DNA of 64,000 nt from JADFRG01 sp036986135. Lineage in GTDB: Bacteria > Chloroflexota > Anaerolineae > Anaerolineales > E44-bin32. Made by a program: the position numbers and the translations under genes. The number at the start of each line of letters is the position of its first letter. Positions within the stretch are counted from its first letter, which is position 1. The notes beneath the pieces are model-generated. The model saw only the letters and a program-made list of their open reading frames with translations, searched no databases and was not told the DNA's origin. The stretch lies in assembly GCA_036986135.1 (NCBI GenBank), contig BTQZ01000002.1, forward strand, positions 133,965 to 197,964, in the 5' to 3' direction. Shown here one piece after another: positions 36,054 to 45,994 of the stretch.

Positions 36054-37286
36054 ATGCTTGACGCTCAAATGGAAGTGACCGTTGACGAGCTAAGAGGCCT
36101 TGTTTCGGAGCGCGCCATCGAAGGCGAGACGATGCTCCTGAACATGGGACCACAGCACCCCAGCACGCACGGCGTGCTGCGACTGCTCCTGGAGCTGGAC
36201 GGCGAGACCATCGTCAATTGCGTGCCAGATATCGGTTTCCTCCACAGCGGCATCGAGAAGAACATGGAAGCCAAGACCTATGAAAAGGCCTTGGTCATGA
36301 CCGACCGCATGGACTACTTGAACAATCTGGGCAATAACCTGTGCTATTGCCTGGCGGTCGAAAAGCTCGTCGACCTCGATGTCCCACCCCGCGCGCAAGT
36401 GGTGCGTGTGCTGCTCACAGAGCTTCAGAGAATCGCCTCCCACCTAGTGTGGTTGGGCACCCACTCGCTCGATTTGGCGGCCATTTCCGTATTTTTTTAC
36501 ACGTTCCGCGAGCGGGAGATCCTGCTGGATATCTTCGAGATGTGCTCCGGACAGCGGATGATGACCTCCTATTTCCGTCCGGGCGGCCTATGGCGCGATC
36601 TCCCACCGGGCTTTGAGGAAGCGGTCCGGCAGTTTCTGGATCTCTTCCCAGGGCGAATCGAGGAATACGAAAGCATACTGACGGAGAATCCGCTCTATTT
36701 AGAGCGCACGAAAGGGATCGGGGTAATTTCAGCGGAAGAGGCCCTGGCGATAGGACTCACAGGCCCGAATCTGAGAGCCACCGGAATACCTTTGGATATG
36801 CGGAAGGCACTGCCCTACAGCGGCTATGAGCAGTTTGAGTTCGAGGTGCCAACGGCGACCTCGGGGGATACCTACGATCGCTATATCGTACGCATGGAAG
36901 AAATGCGACAGTCGCTGAAGATCGTTCGACAGTCGCTCGATCGGCTGCCGGAAGGACCCTTCCGCAGCAACAACCGCAAGTTCGTGCCGCCGCCGCGTTC
37001 GGAGCTGGGGCACAGCATGGAGGCCGTCATCCATCACTTCAAATTGTGGACAGAGGGCTTTTCGGCTCCCAAAGGCGCGGTGTATATGCCGGTCGAGTCG
37101 CCGCGCGGCATCCTGGGATGCTATCTCGTTGGAGATGGCGGGCCCAAGCCGCGGCGGGTGCACTTTCGCGCGCCGAGCTTCGCCAACTTACAGGCACTTC
37201 CCATGCTCTCCAGGGGCCACCTGGTTGCCGACGTTGTCGCCATCATCAGCAGCCTAGATCCCACACTGGGGGACGTAGATCGGTAG
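36054..37286 (+). CDS. nuoD: NADH-quinone oxidoreductase subunit D
   Basis: 49-kDa peripheral subunit that forms the quinone-binding site with NuoB. Begins MLDAQMEV; family motifs include NMGPQHPSTHGVLRLLLELDGE, PDIGFLHSGIEKNMEAKTYEKAL and the C-terminal DPTLGDVDR. 410 aa. ATG 36054 is chosen because GAGGG (36044-36048) precedes it; TTG 36042 is possible but has no ribosome site. It is separated from nuoC by the 86-bp repeats. Confidence 0.96.
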   Translation: MLDAQMEVTVDELRGLVSERAIEGETMLLNMGPQHPSTHGVLRLLLELDGETIVNCVPDIGFLHSGIEKNMEAKTYEKALVMTDRMDYLNNLGNNLCYCLAVEKLVDLDVPPRAQVVRVLLTELQRIASHLVWLGTHSLDLAAISVFFYTFREREILLDIFEMCSGQRMMTSYFRPGGLWRDLPPGFEEAVRQFLDLFPGRIEEYESILTENPLYLERTKGIGVISAEEALAIGLTGPNLRATGIPLDMRKALPYSGYEQFEFEVPTATSGDTYDRYIVRMEEMRQSLKIVRQSLDRLPEGPFRSNNRKFVPPPRSELGHSMEAVIHHFKLWTEGFSAPKGAVYMPVESPRGILGCYLVGDGGPKPRRVHFRAPSFANLQALPMLSRGHLVADVVAIISSLDPTLGDVDR

Positions 37287-37290
37287 AGTC

Positions 37291-37791
37291 ATGCTGGCCG
37301 AAAACAACTCCCAAGAGATCGAAGCCATTCTGGCCAAGTATCCGCCGGATCAGAAACGTTCGGCGGTGATGCCGCTCTTGTTTCTAGCCCAGCGCGAGTA
37401 TGGAACCCTGAGCCGCGAGGCGATTTCCGAGGTCAGTGAATTGCTCGGACTCCAGACTACAGAGGTGGCCTCGCTGGTGGGTTTCTATACCCTGTATCAC
37501 GATCGACCGGGCGGCAAATATCGCATCCAAATCTGTACAGATCTGCCATGCGTCTTGCGAGGCGCGCAGGAATTCGCGGACGAGTTGTGCGAGAAGTTGG
37601 GCCTCGAGATGGGCGGCACGACTCCTGACGGTCAGGTCACCGTTGAGGGAGTGAAGTGCCTTGCCGCATGCGATCGAGCTCCGATATTTCAGCTGCAGGA
37701 GCCGAACGGAATCCATTATTACGAAGACCAGTCTGTGGGTTCGGCCATGGCGGTGATCGAGGCACTCAGAGTAAAGGGCCAGGTTGGCTGA
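37291..37791 (+). CDS. nuoE: NADH-quinone oxidoreductase subunit E
   Basis: 24-kDa subunit with the N1a-type [2Fe-2S] cluster. Ligands are C-x4-C in ICTDLPC and C-x3-C in KCLAACDRAP. Thioredoxin-like fold, 166 aa. It works with NuoF in NADH oxidation. The ATG lies 4 bp after nuoD; its stop overlaps the nuoF start. Confidence 0.96.
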   Translation: MLAENNSQEIEAILAKYPPDQKRSAVMPLLFLAQREYGTLSREAISEVSELLGLQTTEVASLVGFYTLYHDRPGGKYRIQICTDLPCVLRGAQEFADELCEKLGLEMGGTTPDGQVTVEGVKCLAACDRAPIFQLQEPNGIHYYEDQSVGSAMAVIEALRVKGQVG

Positions 37792-39052
37792 ACACGTAAT
37801 CCTGCGACACCGCGACTTGGAAGGGCTTGACCAGCTCGAGGTCTACCTCGAGAAGGGCGGCTTTGGCGCATTCGAGTCGATTGTCAAGAAGAAGTCCCCT
37901 CAGCAAGTAATCGATATCGTCAAGAAGTCTGGACTGCGGGGTCGAGGGGGGGCTGGATTCCCTACCGGAGTCAAATGGAGCTTCCTCACGCCGGATGTCT
38001 TTCCCCGCTACGTCATCGCAAACGCCGACGAGTCGGAGCCCGGAACATTCAAGGACCGCGAAATTATGGAGCGCAACCCCTTCCAATTCTTGGAGGGTGT
38101 GGCGATCTGTGCCTACGCCGCACAGGCGAATGTGGCTTACATCTATTGCCGGGGCGAATTCTGGGACCTCTCGCAAGAGCTTGATCGCAAGATCGAGCAA
38201 CTAAAAGAACGAGGCCTGCTGGGAAAGAAGCTCTTTGGGAGCGACTACTCGCTCGAGATGTACACGCACCTGGGGGCGGGCGCCTATATCTGCGGCGAAG
38301 AGACCGCACTGCTTGAATCGCTCGAAGGCAAGTTGGGGCAGCCGAGATTGCGCCCCCCGTTTCCCGCCGCAGAAGGTCTCTACGGAAAGCCCACGGTGGT
38401 GAACAACGTTGAAACGCTCACCAATTTACCCCCAATTATCGATCGCGGTGCAGAGTGGTACAGCAGCATCGGAACCGAGAAGAGCACCGGCACGAAGGTA
38501 TTTTCAGTGTCCGGCAATATCGAACGGCCGGGCAATTATGAGTTGCCGTTTGGAACGACTTTTCGCGAATTGATCTTCAAACACGCCGGCGGCATTCCAA
38601 ACGGTAAGGCGATCAAGGCCATTCTGCCGGCGGGCGCTTCGGCCCCGATTCTGCCCGCTACTGAAGAAGTGTTGGACACCAGGATGGACTATGAATCGGT
38701 GGTAGAGGTTGGATCTTCATTGGGGTCTGCCTCGCTCATCGTGATCGACGAGACGGTGAATATCGCCTGGGTGGAATACAAGATCACGGACTTCTTCGAG
38801 CATGAGACCTGCGGCAAATGCACTCCCTGTAGGGACGGCACCTACTGGATGAAGAATATCTTTGAGCGCATCATGGGCGATGCGGCGCAGCCGCACGAGA
38901 TTGACCTGCTCCACTCGGTTGGACTGGGGATTCAAGGCAAGAGTCTATGTGCGCTGGGAGAGTTCGCGGCGTTGGCGGTCACTTCTGCAGTGGAGCGCTT
39001 CAGGCCGGAATTCGACCTGCACGTCGTGGACGATTCGAGCAAGGCCGCATGA
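37784..39052 (+). CDS. nuoF: NADH-quinone oxidoreductase subunit F
   Basis: 51-kDa subunit that binds NADH and FMN. Visible are the glycine-rich GLRGRGGAGFPTGVKW, the FMN-site ANADESEPGTFKDR, and the N3 [4Fe-4S] ligands CGKCTPCRDG plus a later Cys in SLCALG. 422 aa. TTG start 8 nt before the end of nuoE; ends in an ATGA overlap with nuoG. Confidence 0.96.
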   Translation: MAEHVILRHRDLEGLDQLEVYLEKGGFGAFESIVKKKSPQQVIDIVKKSGLRGRGGAGFPTGVKWSFLTPDVFPRYVIANADESEPGTFKDREIMERNPFQFLEGVAICAYAAQANVAYIYCRGEFWDLSQELDRKIEQLKERGLLGKKLFGSDYSLEMYTHLGAGAYICGEETALLESLEGKLGQPRLRPPFPAAEGLYGKPTVVNNVETLTNLPPIIDRGAEWYSSIGTEKSTGTKVFSVSGNIERPGNYELPFGTTFRELIFKHAGGIPNGKAIKAILPAGASAPILPATEEVLDTRMDYESVVEVGSSLGSASLIVIDETVNIAWVEYKITDFFEHETCGKCTPCRDGTYWMKNIFERIMGDAAQPHEIDLLHSVGLGIQGKSLCALGEFAALAVTSAVERFRPEFDLHVVDDSSKAA

Positions 39053-41535
39053 GCGTAACACTCACGATAGACGGAACGAGTGTCACCGTTCCCGAAGGTA
39101 CGTTGATTGTGAACGCCGCCAAGCGCATGGGCATAGATGTGCCCGTTTTCTGCTACCACCCCAAGATGGAGCCCGTCGGCATGTGCCGCGTGTGCCTGGT
39201 GGAGATCGGGCGTCCGGCTCGGGATCGGGCCACGCGTGAAGTACTGCTCGACGATTCTGGCAATCCGGTGATCCAGTTCGGGCCGAACCTCGAGTTGGCC
39301 TGCGCCACACCGGTCGGCGAGGGTTGGCAGGTACGGGTAGCGAGCGAGAAGGCGATTCAAGGGCGCAACCAGATCGTTGAATACCTGCTTACCTCCCATC
39401 CGCTCGACTGCCCGATCTGCGATAAGGGCGGCGAGTGCCCGCTCCAGAATCTCACGATGGGGCACGGACCGGGTGAGAGTCGGTTCCTTTACGATGACAA
39501 GATCCATTTCGCCAAGCACGTTCCGCTGGGGGAATTGATCTATCTCGATCGGGAACGATGTATCCAATGCGCACGATGCACCCGGTTCCAGGACGAGGTC
39601 GTAGACGACCCGGTCATCGGCTTTTATGAGCGCGGACGTCGGCTCGAAATCATCACCTATTCGGACCCGGGATTCGATTCATACTTCTCCGGCAACACGA
39701 CCGACATTTGCCCGGTGGGCGCGCTGACGACCGCCGACTTCCGATTTGGGGCGCGCCCGTGGGAGCTCAATTCGGCGGCCTCGATCTGCCCGCATTGCCC
39801 GGTGGGATGCAATCTGACTTTGAGCACCCGTCGCGAGGCGCGTCAAGCGGGGCGGGACGTCATCAAGCGCGTCATGCCGCGGCAGAACGAACACGTCAAT
39901 GAGATCTGGATATGTGACAAGGGCCGCTTCGTCCACCACTACGCTCAGAGCCCAGAGCGATTGACGACGCCGCTTGTACGTGTGAGCGGGACGCTGGTCA
40001 AGGCCTCGTGGGAGCAGGCCCTAACGCGCGCTGCAGAAGGTCTAAAGGAAGGCGGTAAGCATTCGATCGGAATCGCGAGCGGCCGTCTGACGAATGAGGA
40101 CCTATTCAACTTACGAGTGCTTTTGGGCGAGTTGGGCGGAAAAGCGATCCTGTCGGATGCGATGGCAGGTGGAAACCTCGTTCAGCGCTATGGCGTCGGC
40201 GTGGGGACAAATCTCAGCTCGCTGGGCAAAGGTGACGCAGCTCTGGTGATCGCCTCCGATCTGCATGAAGAGGCACCCATATGGTGGCTGCGGCTCAAGC
40301 AGGCCGCGGAACGCGGTGCCACATTGATCGTGGCAAATGCACGCGCAACCCGCCTCGACGACTACGCGCAGCACATCCTGCGCTTTGCCCCGGGTGAAGC
40401 GGTGCACACTGCCCTAGGCCTGCTCCAAGTCATCGGAGGAGATCCGGAGCTCGCAAGATTCGAGGGGGATCGAGAGCTCAAAACTGCGGCACGCGCGTTC
40501 AAGAGGGCGAGCAATGCTACTGTCTTCTTCGGTCAGGAGGGTCTGAACTACGCTGGGACCGAGGCGCTGGCGCGCGCCTGCGCACTGGTGATCGAGGCCA
40601 AGGGAGGCTTGGGTGAGCCGAACAACGGGCTTGTGGCTGTGTGGCCGCGCGCCAACACTCAGGGTGCATGGGATATGGGCTTGCGACCGGATCCTGGGGG
40701 GTTGAACGGTGCTCTCGAAGGAGCGAAGGCGGCCTACATCGTGGCATCAGATCCCGCCGGCGATGGATCCGCCTCGCTTGATAAGCTCTCCACGCTAATT
40801 GTTCAGGACTTATTCCTTACTGCGACCGCGGAGTTGGCAGACGTGGTCTTGCCCGCACAGTCCTTTGTCGAGCGCGCGGGCACGTTCACGAACGGCGAGC
40901 GCCGGGTGCAGCGGCTCTATCCCGCGGTCAGCGAGCCATCGGGGAGCCTTCCGGATTGGAAGATTGTGGCTGAAGTGGCTCGCCGGCTGGAGGTCGGTCT
41001 GGAAGATACGGCGGCTCCGCTCGTGTTCGAGCGCATCGCAAGCGAGGTTCGAGACTACTCGGAGCTTAGCTACGATGGTCTGGCGGCGGTTGAGCCGCAG
41101 TGGCCGCAGGTTGGGGGTGCGGACCTTTACTTCGGTGGAACGGCCTACGCCAACAAGCAGGGGCTGGGTGTTCAGCTAGCGCCGCGCAGGTCCGGCCGAC
41201 CTTTGAAATGGAAGGCGCCTCCTAGGGCAAGCGCCGCCCAGGATCTCCTGATCGTGCCGGTCACGAAGCTATATGATCGGGGCGGCACTTTGCGATCTTC
41301 CAGATTGCTCGAGGCTCGGATCGCTCCACTTCAGATGACTCTGCATCCCTCTGAAATCGAGCGTCTGGGGCTCTCAGAGGCCGAGGAGGCGGAGATCCGC
41401 TGGGATGGACGAGTGGAGCGGTTGAAATTCACGCCGAGCACCGACGTACCGCCCGGCTCCGCGCTGGTTCCACGCAGCGTCGGCCTGGCTCTGCTGGAAC
41501 CGACCCCGGTAACGGTGAGGCGGCCAGAATCGTGA
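39049..41535 (+). CDS. nuoG: NADH-quinone oxidoreductase subunit G
   Basis: Large peripheral subunit. The N-terminal [2Fe-2S] ferredoxin domain has FCYHPKMEPVGMCRVCLVE. Next come the [4Fe-4S] ligands HPLDCPICDKGGECPLQ and RCIQCARCTRFQDEV, then a CPHCPVGC motif at the start of the molybdopterin-oxidoreductase-like domain. The last third is a degenerate molybdopterin-binding fold. 828 aa. ATG 39049 overlaps the nuoF stop; a longer start at 38947 would lie inside nuoF. Confidence 0.95.
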   Translation: MSVTLTIDGTSVTVPEGTLIVNAAKRMGIDVPVFCYHPKMEPVGMCRVCLVEIGRPARDRATREVLLDDSGNPVIQFGPNLELACATPVGEGWQVRVASEKAIQGRNQIVEYLLTSHPLDCPICDKGGECPLQNLTMGHGPGESRFLYDDKIHFAKHVPLGELIYLDRERCIQCARCTRFQDEVVDDPVIGFYERGRRLEIITYSDPGFDSYFSGNTTDICPVGALTTADFRFGARPWELNSAASICPHCPVGCNLTLSTRREARQAGRDVIKRVMPRQNEHVNEIWICDKGRFVHHYAQSPERLTTPLVRVSGTLVKASWEQALTRAAEGLKEGGKHSIGIASGRLTNEDLFNLRVLLGELGGKAILSDAMAGGNLVQRYGVGVGTNLSSLGKGDAALVIASDLHEEAPIWWLRLKQAAERGATLIVANARATRLDDYAQHILRFAPGEAVHTALGLLQVIGGDPELARFEGDRELKTAARAFKRASNATVFFGQEGLNYAGTEALARACALVIEAKGGLGEPNNGLVAVWPRANTQGAWDMGLRPDPGGLNGALEGAKAAYIVASDPAGDGSASLDKLSTLIVQDLFLTATAELADVVLPAQSFVERAGTFTNGERRVQRLYPAVSEPSGSLPDWKIVAEVARRLEVGLEDTAAPLVFERIASEVRDYSELSYDGLAAVEPQWPQVGGADLYFGGTAYANKQGLGVQLAPRRSGRPLKWKAPPRASAAQDLLIVPVTKLYDRGGTLRSSRLLEARIAPLQMTLHPSEIERLGLSEAEEAEIRWDGRVERLKFTPSTDVPPGSALVPRSVGLALLEPTPVTVRRPES

Positions 41536-42542
41536 TTTCTTTTGCATCCGTAGTGGAGTGGTCCATCAAATCTCTGGTGCTCATCACCATCATCCTGGGT
41601 GGATTCGCGTATTTGACGCTGTTTGAGCGGAGGGCGATCGCTCGGATCCAGGCCCGCATCGGGCCCAATCGAGCGGGGCCGCAAGGTCTACTGCAGCCGA
41701 TTGCGGATGGGATCAAGCTCCTTTTCAAGGAGGAGCTGATCCCAGACCGGGCTGACAAAGTGTTATTCGTGTTGGCTCCCATTATTACGGTGGTACCTGT
41801 GCTGCTGCTGCTGGCAGTCATTCCGCTGGGGCCGGACATCGAGCTCTTCGGTCAGCAGATCAGCTTGGGTCTGGCATCCGAGATCGACGTGGGTGTGCTC
41901 TTTATTCTGGCGGTAGCCTCCATTGCTGTTTATGGCATCGTAATTGCCGGCTGGTCCTCATACAGCAAATACTCCCTACTGGGTGCGGTGCGTGCTTCGG
42001 CCCAGATGGTGAGCTACGAGCTTGCGCTGGGATTGGCCATCGTGGGCCCGATCCTGCTCGCGGGCTCGATGAGCGTGGTAGATATTGTGGCCGATCAGCA
42101 AGGCCTCTGGTACGCGATCTTGCAGCCGGTCGGGTTTCTGATCTTCGTGATTGCTGCAGTGGCGGAAGTCAATCGAGCGCCGTTCGACATGCCGGAGGCT
42201 GAGCAGGAGCTGACCGCAGGCTACCACACCGAGTATTCGGGCATGAAATTCACGCTCTTTTTCATGGCCGAGTACGGGAAGATGATTGCGGTCAGCTTCA
42301 TCGCTGCCACCCTGTTCCTTGGAGGTTACTGGGGACCTTTTGTTGATCGCATCGGCTTGCTGGGACCGGTCTATCTGTTCGCCAAGGTAGTGGCGCTTCT
42401 CTTCTTTATGGTCTGGATTCGTGCCACTCTGCCGCGGCTGCGTTACGATCGGCTGATGGCCTTTGGCTGGAAAATTCTGCTTCCGGTTGCGCTGCTTAAC
42501 GTCGTTATCACGGGCGGCCTCATCGTGGTGCTGAACTTATGA
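41532..42542 (+). CDS. nuoH: NADH-quinone oxidoreductase subunit H
   Basis: Membrane subunit that lines the quinone chamber and couples it to the proton path. Eight or nine helices. Conserved LFERRAIARIQARIGPNRAGPQGLLQPIADGIKL and EVNRAPFDMPEAEQELTAGYHTEYSGM are present. 336 aa. GTG start overlaps the nuoG stop; ends in an ATGA overlap with nuoI. Confidence 0.96.
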   Translation: MISFASVVEWSIKSLVLITIILGGFAYLTLFERRAIARIQARIGPNRAGPQGLLQPIADGIKLLFKEELIPDRADKVLFVLAPIITVVPVLLLLAVIPLGPDIELFGQQISLGLASEIDVGVLFILAVASIAVYGIVIAGWSSYSKYSLLGAVRASAQMVSYELALGLAIVGPILLAGSMSVVDIVADQQGLWYAILQPVGFLIFVIAAVAEVNRAPFDMPEAEQELTAGYHTEYSGMKFTLFFMAEYGKMIAVSFIAATLFLGGYWGPFVDRIGLLGPVYLFAKVVALLFFMVWIRATLPRLRYDRLMAFGWKILLPVALLNVVITGGLIVVLNL

Positions 42543-43042
42543 AACCTCTCGAGCTCGTGCGCGGACTGGGTACCACGTTGTCCATGATGTTTGAGCGGCC
42601 GGTTACGTACCAGTATCCCGAGGTCAAACGCCCGGTCCGGGAGCGCTTCAAAGGACGGCACGAACTGAAACGCTACGACAACGGTCTGGAGAAGTGTATC
42701 GGCTGCTCGCTATGCGAAGCAGCGTGTCCAGCGGATGCAATTTTTGTTGAGTCAGCGGAGAACACCGATTCAGAACGCTACTCGCCGGGTGAGCGCTACG
42801 CCAGCACGTATGAGATCAACATGCTGCGCTGCATCTTCTGCGGGTACTGCGAAGATGCTTGCCCGACGGAGGCCATCGTCCTGGAACACAACTATGAGCT
42901 ATCCTACACGAATCGTCGGGAGGCGATCTACACGCGTGAGATGCTGCTGGTGCCGGTGCCCCAGTCGGGAAGTCTCACGCCAATGAAAACGACGCCCGGA
43001 GATTTCGACCGTTCCATCCCAGAGATGGACGATCCGCAATAG
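42539..43042 (+). CDS. nuoI: NADH-quinone oxidoreductase subunit I
   Basis: Ferredoxin-like subunit with two [4Fe-4S] clusters (N6a, N6b). Motifs are CIGCSLCEAACP and CIFCGYCEDACPTEA. 167 aa. It bridges NuoG and NuoB. It is followed by a 73-bp gap before nuoJ, the only gap apart from the repeat region in this tightly overlapping operon; nothing was recognised there. Confidence 0.96.
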   Translation: MKPLELVRGLGTTLSMMFERPVTYQYPEVKRPVRERFKGRHELKRYDNGLEKCIGCSLCEAACPADAIFVESAENTDSERYSPGERYASTYEINMLRCIFCGYCEDACPTEAIVLEHNYELSYTNRREAIYTREMLLVPVPQSGSLTPMKTTPGDFDRSIPEMDDPQ

Positions 43043-43115
43043 AGGCTGGGCGCCGAATAGACAATATCGGTGGGTTGGAGAAGGACCCGCGCAGCCGGAT
43101 GCAACGAAATAACGC

Positions 43116-43628
43116 ATGACAGTTGAATTCGCGATCTTCCTGGGTCTGTCGCTTGTCGCGGTCGGCGCAGCTATCGGCATGCTCGTCAGCCGCAACGCGG
43201 TCTATTCGGTGCTCTTCTTGGTCATTGTCTTCCTGGCCATCGCAGTGCTCTTCCTGCTCCTGTCGGCGGCTTTCATTGCCATGGTTCAGGTGGCGGTCTA
43301 TGCGGGCGCCATCATGATCTTGTTCCTTTTCGTGATCATGTTGCTGGGTCCGGAATACGTTGAATCCGAGCCCAGCCACCCCTGGCAATTCGCCACCGCG
43401 CTCGTGCTCAGCTTTGCGCTCATCATCCAATTTCTAATTGTCGCGATCGTCCTGCCTGGCGAATCCGGAGGCGACATTGGTGAGGTGGCGCAAGGTTTTG
43501 GCAGTCCTGCGAGCATTGGAACCCTGCTCTTCAAGGAGTATTTGATTCCCTTTGAAGTGGCCTCTCTATTGCTTCTGGCAGCCATGGTGGGCGCCATTGT
43601 CCTGACACGCGGGGAGCATCCGAGATGA
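43116..43628 (+). CDS. nuoJ: NADH-quinone oxidoreductase subunit J
   Basis: Membrane-arm subunit with five helices. The conserved pi-bulge helix is seen around VAVYAGAIMILFLFVIMLL. 170 aa. Its stop overlaps the nuoK start. Confidence 0.94.
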   Translation: MTVEFAIFLGLSLVAVGAAIGMLVSRNAVYSVLFLVIVFLAIAVLFLLLSAAFIAMVQVAVYAGAIMILFLFVIMLLGPEYVESEPSHPWQFATALVLSFALIIQFLIVAIVLPGESGGDIGEVAQGFGSPASIGTLLFKEYLIPFEVASLLLLAAMVGAIVLTRGEHPR

Positions 43629-43936
43629 TCCCCGGCGTCTCAATGACGCACATCTTGATCCTTTCCGGAGTGCTGTTCACGCTCGGGGCTTTGGGAGTGC
43701 TAATTCGGCGCAATTCCATCGTAATGTTCATGGCCATCGAGCTGATGCTTAATGCCGCTAACCTGGCTTTCGTAGGGTTTGCGAGATCCATGGAGGCCCT
43801 GAGCGGCCAGGTGTTTGTGTTTTTCGTCATCGCGGTCGCCGCGGCGGAAGTGGCGGTTGGACTGGCCTTAATTGTTTCGGTCTACCGAAGCCGTAGCAGC
43901 ATCGATATCGACAAGGTAAGCGATCTCAGGGGATGA
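43625..43936 (+). CDS. nuoK: NADH-quinone oxidoreductase subunit K
   Basis: Small membrane-arm subunit with three helices and the two conserved glutamates (AIELMLNAANL and AAAEVAVGLAL). 103 aa. It overlaps both neighbours by four bases. Confidence 0.95.
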   Translation: MIPGVSMTHILILSGVLFTLGALGVLIRRNSIVMFMAIELMLNAANLAFVGFARSMEALSGQVFVFFVIAVAAAEVAVGLALIVSVYRSRSSIDIDKVSDLRG

Positions 43937-45978
43937 CTGCAGGTACGCTTTTCGGTCTAGCTCCGCTCATAATCCTCTTCCCGCTCCTGGGTCTGGCAGT
44001 CAACATGATTGCCGGCCGGCGCATAGGCGAGCGAGGGGTGGGCATCGTGGCCAGCGCGGCGATCGGACTGGCGTTTGTGATTGCGATGCTCCAGTTCATC
44101 GCGTTGGGAATGGATCCGGATGGCGCCACGGTACGCATCGCCGAATGGATCGTGATCGGGCAGCTCGAAATCGAGTGGGCGCTGCAAATCGATTCGTTGG
44201 CCGTGACCATGATGCTAACCGTGACCGGAGTAGGGGGCCTGATCCACATCTATGCCATCGCCTACATGCACGACGACGTGCGCTTTCAGGGCGATCCCTC
44301 CCGCTTCCCACGTTTCTTCGTCTACTTCAATCTCTTCATGGCGGCCATGCTGATTCTGGTCACAGGAAACAGCTACCTCACGATGTTCGTGGGCTGGGAA
44401 GGCGTGGGGTTGAGCTCCTACCTGCTGATCAGCTTCTGGTATGAGAAGGGCGAGGACGGGATCGGCAACGCATTGGCAGGTAAGAAAGCCTTTGTCGTCA
44501 ACCGTATCGGAGACTTTGGCTTTATTATCGCCATGCTGGTCACCTTCTGGTTCTTCGGCACGCTGACTTTCGAAGAGGTCTTTCGTGAAGCGGAAGTCAT
44601 GGGAACCGCCGCGGTCGGCGCCGCCACCGTCATCACGCTCCTCCTTTTCGTCGGCGCGATCGGCAAGTCGGCCCAGATACCGCTCTTTATCTGGCTACCG
44701 GATGCGATGGCCGGACCGACTCCAGTTTCGGCTCTCATCCACGCCGCAACGATGGTGACGGCCGGCATCTACATGCTTGTTCGCAATGCACCGTTGCTTG
44801 AGCTGGCGACCGTGACACCGGACATCATTGCGATTGTCGGAGCCGCTACCGCGCTGCTCGCGGCCAGCATCGCGGTCGCTCGGTTTGACATCAAGCGCGT
44901 GCTTGCTTATTCCACGATCAGTCAACTGGGGTTCATGATCGCTGCGGTGGGGATCGGAGCCTATGTAGCCGCCATCTTCCATCTTGTGGCGCATGCCTTC
45001 TTCAAGGCGCTGCTGTTTCTTTCGGCTGGTTCAGTGATCCAAGGCGTGGAGCACGCGCACCACCACGGGGATTCGCCGGAGGAGGATTTCAATCCAAACG
45101 ACATGCGAGTAATGGGTGGGTTGAGAACGCGGATGAAGGCCACCTTCTGGGTGTATCTCATGGGTGCGCTGGCGCTGGTGGGCATACCGCCGCTGGTTGG
45201 TTTCTTCTCAAAGGACGAGATTCTCGCAGACGCCTCGCTGGTAAATCCCGCAGTCTTTTGGATGCTTGTGATCTCCGCCTTTCTCACCGCTTTCTACATA
45301 GCCCGCCAGGCCCTGATGGTCTTCTTCGGAAAACCGCGCTCGAAGGCCGCCGAGGCTGCGAAAGAAAGCTCGATCCTTATGGTGGCCCCGCTGGTGGCGC
45401 TGGCAATCCTGGCGGTGGGCGGCGGCCTCATCAATGGCCCCGGCCTGCTCCCGCTCACGCACTTCCTGGAAGAGACCCTCGAAGACATTGAGGAGTCGGA
45501 GTTCATAGCCGCAGTCGCGATCTTCACGACGATTCTGGCCCTGATCTCAATTGGGCTGGCCTGGCTGGTTTATGGCCGCCGCCCAGTAATGTCCGGTGGG
45601 ACAGATCCGCTGCAATCCAAGCTCGGGCCGCTATGGACCGCGATTCGTCGTCGGTGGTGGGTGGATGAGTTTTATGACTGGCTGATCGTCAGACGATATG
45701 TCTCATTGACGCGGTGGTTAGCTGAAGTTGTGGACGATAGATTTCTACACGATTGGGTACACGATACGGTGATCGCGCCTAGCTACGTTCGAGCCACAAA
45801 TTGGCTGGCCAGCGTAGTTGACCTTCGACTTATTGATCGTGGGTTCGATGGGTTGGGGGCCATTACGCGCAGAGGCGCCGCCGGGCTGAGCGTGCTGCAG
45901 ACCGGCTACGTGCGCAATTATGCCGTCGCGGTATTCATTGGACTGGTGCTTGTGGTGAGCTACCTGCTGCTGCGCTAG
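43933..45978 (+). CDS. nuoL: NADH-quinone oxidoreductase subunit L
   Basis: Antiporter-like proton-pumping subunit at the distal end of the membrane arm. Key parts: VGWEGVGLSSYLLISFWY with the conserved Glu, LPDAMAGPTPVSALIHAATMVTAG, and the C-terminal region expected to hold the long lateral helix. 681 aa. Overlaps nuoK; nuoM follows after 16 bp. Confidence 0.95.
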   Translation: MTAGTLFGLAPLIILFPLLGLAVNMIAGRRIGERGVGIVASAAIGLAFVIAMLQFIALGMDPDGATVRIAEWIVIGQLEIEWALQIDSLAVTMMLTVTGVGGLIHIYAIAYMHDDVRFQGDPSRFPRFFVYFNLFMAAMLILVTGNSYLTMFVGWEGVGLSSYLLISFWYEKGEDGIGNALAGKKAFVVNRIGDFGFIIAMLVTFWFFGTLTFEEVFREAEVMGTAAVGAATVITLLLFVGAIGKSAQIPLFIWLPDAMAGPTPVSALIHAATMVTAGIYMLVRNAPLLELATVTPDIIAIVGAATALLAASIAVARFDIKRVLAYSTISQLGFMIAAVGIGAYVAAIFHLVAHAFFKALLFLSAGSVIQGVEHAHHHGDSPEEDFNPNDMRVMGGLRTRMKATFWVYLMGALALVGIPPLVGFFSKDEILADASLVNPAVFWMLVISAFLTAFYIARQALMVFFGKPRSKAAEAAKESSILMVAPLVALAILAVGGGLINGPGLLPLTHFLEETLEDIEESEFIAAVAIFTTILALISIGLAWLVYGRRPVMSGGTDPLQSKLGPLWTAIRRRWWVDEFYDWLIVRRYVSLTRWLAEVVDDRFLHDWVHDTVIAPSYVRATNWLASVVDLRLIDRGFDGLGAITRRGAAGLSVLQTGYVRNYAVAVFIGLVLVVSYLLLR

Positions 45979-45994
45979 GGATCAGGGAAACCAT

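Noticed and set aside
38947..39048. Longer N-terminus for nuoG
   Set aside because: Inside nuoF; the ATGA junction at 39049 gives the family-typical start.
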